From: Pseudomonadota bacterium
GTDB lineage: Bacteria; Pseudomonadota; Alphaproteobacteria; Rhizobiales; Beijerinckiaceae
Direction of reading: 5' to 3'
Assembly: GCA_023426505.1 (NCBI GenBank)
Contig: JAFAAP010000245.1
Location: 1-26,763 of the forward strand
Length of the DNA: 26,763 bases
Positions within the stretch are counted from its first letter, which is position 1. Each line of letters begins with the position of its first letter. A program made the translations under genes and the position numbers. The notes under the pieces are model-generated. The model was not told the origin of the DNA, did not search any database, and was given only the letters and a program-made list of their open reading frames with translations. This document shows, one piece after another, positions 22,864-26,763 of this stretch.

Positions 22864-24343
22864 GCAGGTCGCGCAGGACCCCGGGGAGGAGGCCGGCGAG
22901 ATCCTCGGAGATCAGGCCCGGCCCGAAACCCGCCCCCGCCTCCGCGTGGATCCAGGTTCCGGCGCAGGCGGCCTCGAATGCGGGCAGCCCCTGCGCCATC
23001 AGACCTGCGATGATGCCGCACAGGGTGTCGCCCGAGCCTGCGGTCCCGAGATAAGGCGTCCCGTTCTCGTTGATGGCCGCGCGGCCGTCGGGCGCCGCGA
23101 TCACCGTGTCCGAGCCCTTCAGCAGCACCACCGCTCCGGTATAGGCAGCCGCCCGCCTCGTCCGCTCGACTTTCGACGGCGGATCAAGGAGATCGGGATG
23201 CCCGCTGAACAAGCGCTTGAACTCTCCCTCGTGCGGGGTCAGGACCGTCGGCGCATACCGGAAGGCCTGGTGGAGTTCCGAGGCCAGATCCTCGAAGGAC
23301 GTGAGCGCATCGGCATCCAGCACGAGACTGCGCTGCGCCTGGACCGCCACGGCCACCATGGCCCGTGTATTGGCATGGACGCCGAGGGCCGGGCCCAGCA
23401 CGACCGCATTGAACCGCGGGTCCTTGAGGATGTGATAGAGCCCCTCGGGCCCGTCGCAGCCCCGCAGCATGACGGCGGTGAGATGGGCGGCGTTGACCCC
23501 CAGCGCCTCCGGCGGCGACGCGATCGTGACGAGCCCTGATCCGATCCGGAGCGCCGCCAATGCGGCGAGCCGGGCCGCTCCGGTCCGGGTCGCCCCGCCC
23601 GAGGCGACCAGCGTATGGCCACGGTCGTACTTGTGGGAGGCCGGGCCGGGCTTCGGCACGTGCTCCCGCCAGAGGCCGGGGCCGTTGACGAAGAGCTGTC
23701 CACCCATCCTGGACAGGATCTCCGGCGAGATGCCGATGTCGGCGACCTCGACCGGACCGCAATAGGCCCGCCCCGGCATCAGGAGATGACAGGGCTTTCG
23801 GGCCGCGAAAGTCACTGTGCGGGCCGCCTTGATCACCACACCGCGCACGTCGCCGGTTTCCCCGTCGAGCCCCGAGGGCAGGTCCACCGCCAGCACGGGA
23901 CGTCCCGCAGCGTCGATCTGCTCTACCATGGCCCGAGCGGAACCATCGAGATCGCGCGCGAGCCCGGTGCCGAATAGGGCGTCGATGATCAGGTCCGTCT
24001 CATGAAAGCGCGCCTCCTGGGCGGACACGGTCTCGCCATGCCAGCCGCGAGCAGCCTCGGCCGCATCGCCCCGCATCTGATCGGTCAGCCCGAGAGGCAC
24101 CACGGCGACATCATAGCCGTCGGCTGCCAGGGCCGCCGCGGCCACGAAGCCGTCGCCGCCATTGTTGCCGGGACCGACGGCCACGAGGATGCGGCCGCCG
24201 GGCTTCACCATCCGCCCCGCTACGTCCGCGACGGCGCGGCCCGCCCGGCGCATGAGATCGAGTCCCGGGGTGCCGGCCGCGATGGTAGCGGCATCCGCCC
24301 GGGCCATTTCATGAGGTGTCAGGATAAGTTCTGGAGGCGCCAT
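22856..24343 (-). CDS. nnr: Bifunctional NAD(P)H-hydrate repair enzyme (epimerase and ADP-dependent dehydratase)
   Basis: Nnr repairs hydrated NADH and NADPH: the N-terminal half epimerises R- and S-NAD(P)HX, and the C-terminal half dehydrates the S form with ADP. The 495-residue protein has the YjeF_N motif VGPGNNGGDGFVAA at about residues 56-69. The C-terminal kinase-like domain carries LTPHEGEFKRLF and GTAGSGDT at 433-440, where D439 is the catalytic base. The start codon giving MAPPELILTPHEMARAD lacks a clear ribosome binding site (CCTTCC precedes it). It lies 14 bp after a small candidate ORF whose translation might be coupled. The 3' end overlaps the convergent oxidase-fold gene. Confidence 0.95.
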   Translation of the reverse strand: MAPPELILTPHEMARADAATIAAGTPGLDLMRRAGRAVADVAGRMVKPGGRILVAVGPGNNGGDGFVAAAALAADGYDVAVVPLGLTDQMRGDAAEAARGWHGETVSAQEARFHETDLIIDALFGTGLARDLDGSARAMVEQIDAAGRPVLAVDLPSGLDGETGDVRGVVIKAARTVTFAARKPCHLLMPGRAYCGPVEVADIGISPEILSRMGGQLFVNGPGLWREHVPKPGPASHKYDRGHTLVASGGATRTGAARLAALAALRIGSGLVTIASPPEALGVNAAHLTAVMLRGCDGPEGLYHILKDPRFNAVVLGPALGVHANTRAMVAVAVQAQRSLVLDADALTSFEDLASELHQAFRYAPTVLTPHEGEFKRLFSGHPDLLDPPSKVERTRRAAAYTGAVVLLKGSDTVIAAPDGRAAINENGTPYLGTAGSGDTLCGIIAGLMAQGLPAFEAACAGTWIHAEAGAGFGPGLISEDLAGLLPGVLRDLLR

Positions 24344-24357
24344 GGAAGGGTCTCAGC

Positions 24358-24462
24358 CTAGTTTTGAGCCGGGAAGATTACGAATGGTGCAGCTGCACAA
24401 ACTTTAATCAGATGCTGCTCTTCCAAGCGGCAAAAGTACGGGCTTTCATGGGCTGAAGCCAT
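24358..24462 (-). CDS. Candidate 34-residue small ORF / leader peptide upstream of nnr
   Basis: On the minus strand ATG at 24460-24462 opens a 34-codon frame that starts MASAHESPYFC, contains two cysteines (C11, C22) and a hydrophobic end (PFVIFPAQN), and stops with TAG at 24358-24360. It is preceded by AGGAGGTG six bases from the ATG, a near-perfect ribosome binding site and better than that of most genes here. That site lies in a small inverted repeat (GCACC/GGTGC, 24468-24484). The stop is 14 bp from nnr. Third-position GC is near half, well below the neighbouring genes, so it may be a regulatory leader peptide, a lineage-specific small protein or chance. I recognise no family. Confidence 0.4.
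   Translation of the reverse strand: MASAHESPYFCRLEEQHLIKVCAAAPFVIFPAQN
24387..24398. promoter_or_regulatory. 12-bp perfect palindrome in the nnr-glnB intergenic region
   Basis: GTGCAGCTGCAC is self-complementary and lies just upstream of TTTAAT (24403-24408), a possible -10 box facing glnB. It includes a TGGTGCA half-site resembling that of NtrC, but the two half-sites are not in the normal NtrC spacing. The site is also inside the candidate small ORF on the other strand. Confidence 0.35.
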
Positions 24463-24521
24463 GGAAGGCACCTCCTGCTGGTGCTAAAAGCGGCAAACCT
24501 CGAACTGAAGCGGTTCACCGG

Positions 24522-24860
24522 ATGAAGAAAATTGAAGCCATCATCAAGCCTTTCAAGCTCGATGAAGTCAAAGAAGCCCTTCAGGAGGTCGGTCTCCAGG
24601 GCATCACCGTCATCGAGGCCAAGGGTTTTGGACGCCAGAAGGGTCATACCGAACTCTATCGCGGCGCCGAGTACGTCGTCGACTTCCTGCCGAAGGTGAA
24701 GCTCGAGATCGTCCTGAGCGACGACATGGTCGAGAGCGCCATCGAGGCGATCCGCAAGGCGGCCCAGACGGGCCGCATCGGCGACGGCAAGATTTTCGTT
24801 TCGACGGTCGAAGAGGCCGTTCGCATCAGGACAGGCGAGACCGGATCCGACGCGATCTGA
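24522..24860 (+). CDS. glnB: Nitrogen regulatory protein P-II
   Basis: P-II is a trimeric signal protein that senses 2-oxoglutarate, ATP/ADP and glutamine (by uridylylation) and controls glutamine synthetase adenylylation and NtrB. The 112-residue product is full length, with MKKIEAIIKPFKLDEVKEAL at the start, Y51 at the uridylylation site in the T loop (TELYRGAEYVVDFLPKVK), the B loop KAAQTGRIGDGKIFV at about 75-89 and the C loop VRIRTGE. I call it GlnB rather than GlnK because it is paired with glnA, not amtB. The ribosome binding site is weak. glnA follows after 65 bp. Confidence 0.96.
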   Translation: MKKIEAIIKPFKLDEVKEALQEVGLQGITVIEAKGFGRQKGHTELYRGAEYVVDFLPKVKLEIVLSDDMVESAIEAIRKAAQTGRIGDGKIFVSTVEEAVRIRTGETGSDAI

Positions 24861-24925
24861 GCTTGCTTTCGACACCGAGGCCCAGCGCCGCGGAAAACTT
24901 AAGGCCAGAAGAGGACCATCAAATC

Positions 24926-26335
24926 ATGCAGACCGCCAAGGATGTGCTGAAGGCGATCAAAGACAACGACATCAAGTATGTCGATTTCCGGTTCACGGAT
25001 CCGCGCGGCAAGTGGCAGCACGTCACCTTCGACGTCTCCATGGTCGATGAGGACCTGTTCGCAGACGGCGTCATGTTCGACGGCTCGTCGTTCGCCGGCT
25101 GGAAGGCCATCAACGAATCCGACATGGTGCTGATGCCCGATCCGACGACGGCGCAGGTGGACCCCTTCTTCGCCGCCTCCACCCTGTCGATCGTCTGCGA
25201 CATTCTCGAGCCGGCCACGGGCGAGCCCTACGAGCGCGATCCGCGTGGCATCGCCAAGAAGGCCGAGGCGTTCCTCCGGTCCACCGGAATCGGCGACACG
25301 GTCTATGTCGGCCCGGAAGCCGAGTTCTTCATCTTCGACGACGTGAAGTTCATGGCCGACCCGTACAACACGGGCTTCAGGCTCGACGCGTCCGAGCTGC
25401 CAACCAACGGTGACAGGGACTACGAAGGCGGCAATCTCGGCCACCGCATCCCGGTCAAGGGCGGCTACTTCCCGGTGCCGCCGCTCGATTCGGCCCAGGA
25501 CATGCGCAGCGAGATGCTCGCGGCCATGGCAGCCATGGGCGTGACCGTCGAGAAGCACCACCACGAGGTCGCCTCCGCCCAGCACGAGCTCGGCACGAAG
25601 TTCAACACGCTCGTGAAGACCGCCGACGAGATGCAGATCTACAAGTACTGCATCCACAACGTCGCGCAGTCCTACGGAAAGACCGCGACCTTCATGCCGA
25701 AGCCGGTCTATGGCGACAACGGCTCGGGCATGCACGTGCACCAGTCGATCTGGAAGGACGGCAAGCCGATGTTCGCCGGCAACAAGTATGCCGACCTGTC
25801 CCAGGAGTGCCTGTGGTACATCGGCGGCATCATCAAGCACGCCAAGGCGCTGAACGCCTTCACCAACCCGTCGACGAACTCCTACAAGCGTCTCGTCCCG
25901 GGCTATGAGGCTCCGGTGCTGCTCGCCTACTCGGCCCGCAACCGCTCCGCCTCGTGCCGCATTCCATGGACGACGTCGCCGAAGGCCAAGCGCGTCGAGG
26001 TTCGCTTCCCGGATCCGACGGCGAACCCCTACCTCGCCTTCGCGGCCCTGCTCATGGCGGGCATGGACGGCATCCTGAACAAGATCGATCCCGGCCAGGC
26101 GATGGACAAGGATCTGTACGATCTCCCGCCGCGCGAGTTGAAGAAGATCCCGACCGTCTGCGGCTCGCTGCGCGAAGCGCTGGCCAGCCTCGACAAGGAC
26201 CGCGCCTTCCTCAAGGCCGGCGGCGTCTTCAACGACGACTTCATCGACAGCTACATCGAGCTGAAGATGGCCGAGGTCGCTCGCTTCGAGATGACCCCGC
26301 ATCCGGTTGAGTTCCAGATGTACTATTCCTGCTAA
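24926..26335 (+). CDS. glnA: Glutamine synthetase type I
   Basis: Glutamine synthetase makes glutamine from glutamate, ammonia and ATP as a cytoplasmic dodecamer and is the main ammonium-assimilation enzyme. The 469-residue product is the normal length for the type I-beta form. It has the D50-like loop (MFDGSSFAGW), PEAEFFIF with metal-binding glutamates, the NGSGMHVHQS signature, the ATP-binding KHAKALNAFTNPSTNSYKRLVPGYEAP, and the adenylylation tyrosine Y398 in DLYDLPP. The start giving MQTAKDVLKAI is chosen because GAGGA precedes it and it matches the family; an upstream in-frame ATG at 24863 has no support. It likely shares a transcript with glnB and ends at a strong terminator. Confidence 0.98.
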   Translation: MQTAKDVLKAIKDNDIKYVDFRFTDPRGKWQHVTFDVSMVDEDLFADGVMFDGSSFAGWKAINESDMVLMPDPTTAQVDPFFAASTLSIVCDILEPATGEPYERDPRGIAKKAEAFLRSTGIGDTVYVGPEAEFFIFDDVKFMADPYNTGFRLDASELPTNGDRDYEGGNLGHRIPVKGGYFPVPPLDSAQDMRSEMLAAMAAMGVTVEKHHHEVASAQHELGTKFNTLVKTADEMQIYKYCIHNVAQSYGKTATFMPKPVYGDNGSGMHVHQSIWKDGKPMFAGNKYADLSQECLWYIGGIIKHAKALNAFTNPSTNSYKRLVPGYEAPVLLAYSARNRSASCRIPWTTSPKAKRVEVRFPDPTANPYLAFAALLMAGMDGILNKIDPGQAMDKDLYDLPPRELKKIPTVCGSLREALASLDKDRAFLKAGGVFNDDFIDSYIELKMAEVARFEMTPHPVEFQMYYSC

Positions 26336-26356
26336 GCAGGACGAGGATTTTCCTCC

Positions 26357-26407
26357 CGGCTGCACGGCAGCCGACTTCAGCCGGAGCCCTATGGCTCCGG
26401 CTTTTTT
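26357..26407 (+). terminator. Rho-independent terminator after glnA
   Basis: The main hairpin pairs GCCGGAGCC (26380-26388) with GGCTCCGGC (26393-26401), a perfect 9-bp stem with a CTAT loop, directly followed by six T. A second small hairpin, CGGCTGC/GCAGCCG (26357-26373), precedes it. Confidence 0.92.
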
Positions 26408-26462
26408 GTTTTAATATCAATAGGTTGCTAGAAACGCCTCAATCAATAGATACGGCCACGCT

Positions 26463-26487
26463 GGAACGCCTGTCGCCCTAGGACGTT
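26463..26487 (+). promoter_or_regulatory. General-stress (EcfG-type sigma) promoter
   Basis: GGAAC (26463-26467), a spacer of exactly 16 bases and CGTT (26484-26487) match the alphaproteobacterial EcfG consensus GGAAC-N16/17-CGTT fully. The predicted start near 26494 leaves a leader of about 50 bases before the DUF1236 gene. Confidence 0.65.
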
Positions 26488-26501
26488 AGTCGCCCTGTCA
26501 T

Positions 26502-26519
26502 GAGGGGCCTTCGCCCCTC
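26502..26519 (+). other. Leader hairpin before the DUF1236 gene
   Basis: GAGGGGC (26502-26508) pairs perfectly with GCCCCTC (26513-26519) around CTTC. It lies at the predicted 5' end of the EcfG-driven transcript and 10 bases before the ribosome binding site, so it may stabilise the message. Confidence 0.45.
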
Positions 26520-26542
26520 GCCATGCGACAAGGAGGTTGACG

Positions 26543-26763
26543 ATGAAGAACTTGATGGTTGCCGCTGCGGTGACGGTTGGCGCTCTTGCTGCACTTCCCG
26601 CCAGTGCGCAGACGTCGGTAACGACAACCACTACCACGTCCCCTGCCGCCACGGGATCCATCACCATCGCCCCTGAGCAGCGGACGGTCATTCGCCAGCA
26701 GTTGAGTACGGCGAAGCCCGTGACGCTGCAGGAGAAGGTTACGGTCGGCTGGACAGTGCCGCA
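26543..26763 (+). CDS. Exported DUF1236 protein (partial, 3' end outside window)
   Basis: The first 73 codons are present. Residues 1-22 form a Sec signal peptide (MKNLMVAAAV..., ending ASA before Q23), followed by a threonine run (T27-T32). The segment SITIAPEQRTVIRQQL at 39-54 and PVTLQEKVTVGWTVP at 59-73 match the start of the DUF1236 domain found in many small secreted proteins of Rhizobiales. The start is supported by a near-perfect AAGGAGGT five bases upstream. Its function is unknown in the family; the stress-type promoter suggests an envelope stress role, which is an inference. Confidence 0.8.
   Translation, partial: MKNLMVAAAVTVGALAALPASAQTSVTTTTTTSPAATGSITIAPEQRTVIRQQLSTAKPVTLQEKVTVGWTVP

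Noticed and set aside
24461..24484. Possible sigma-54 promoter (GGCAC...TGC) before glnB.
   Set aside because: The distance between the GG and GC elements is 8 bases where 10 are needed, and the sequence is better explained as the ribosome binding site of the small ORF on the other strand.
24899..26365. A 488-codon open frame on the minus strand opposite glnA.
   Set aside because: Shadow of the glutamine synthetase gene; low-complexity product and no ribosome binding site.

Overview
The window is a GC-rich alphaproteobacterial chromosome segment. The gene order points to Hyphomicrobiales (Rhizobiales), probably a Methylobacteriaceae-type organism such as Microvirga or Methylobacterium. The supports are the order tRNA-Leu, tig, clpP, clpX, lon, hupB, tRNA-Val, tRNA-Asp, nuoA onward; the nnr / glnB-glnA neighbourhood; a DUF1236 exported protein; and a 46-bp intergenic palindrome of the rhizobial type. 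The genus is inferred from recall, not from a search.

Positions 1-13232 (minus strand) hold a near-complete respiratory complex I operon, nuoA to nuoM in the standard order, with nuoM running off the left edge. Most junctions are 9-14 bp or overlap. The three exceptions (nuoD/E, nuoI/J, nuoK/L) are 87-141 bp long and each carries perfect palindromes. Upstream lie a small membrane protein of the low-affinity iron permease family and tRNA-Asp and tRNA-Val, each with a candidate promoter.

Positions 14300-21322 (minus strand) are a protein quality-control block: hupB (HU), lon, clpX, clpP, tig and tRNA-Leu. They encode a nascent-chain chaperone, two ATP-dependent proteases and a nucleoid protein. 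A heat-shock-like promoter precedes lon, a good sigma-70-type promoter precedes clpX, and strong terminators follow lon and hupB.

Positions 21496-26763 contain a Tat-exported multicopper-oxidase-fold protein that has lost nearly all copper ligands. It converges on nnr (NAD(P)HX repair) with an 8-bp overlap. Next come a candidate 34-residue small ORF with an excellent ribosome binding site just upstream of nnr, the glnB-glnA nitrogen pair with a strong terminator, and the start of a DUF1236 exported protein behind a perfect general-stress (EcfG) promoter motif.

Most of the window is conserved housekeeping. The points most worth follow-up are the copper-ligand-less oxidase, the small ORF before nnr, the EcfG promoter and the palindromes segmenting the nuo operon. 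I see no CRISPR array, insertion sequence, phage or defence system. No stretch longer than 300 bases lacks a gene.
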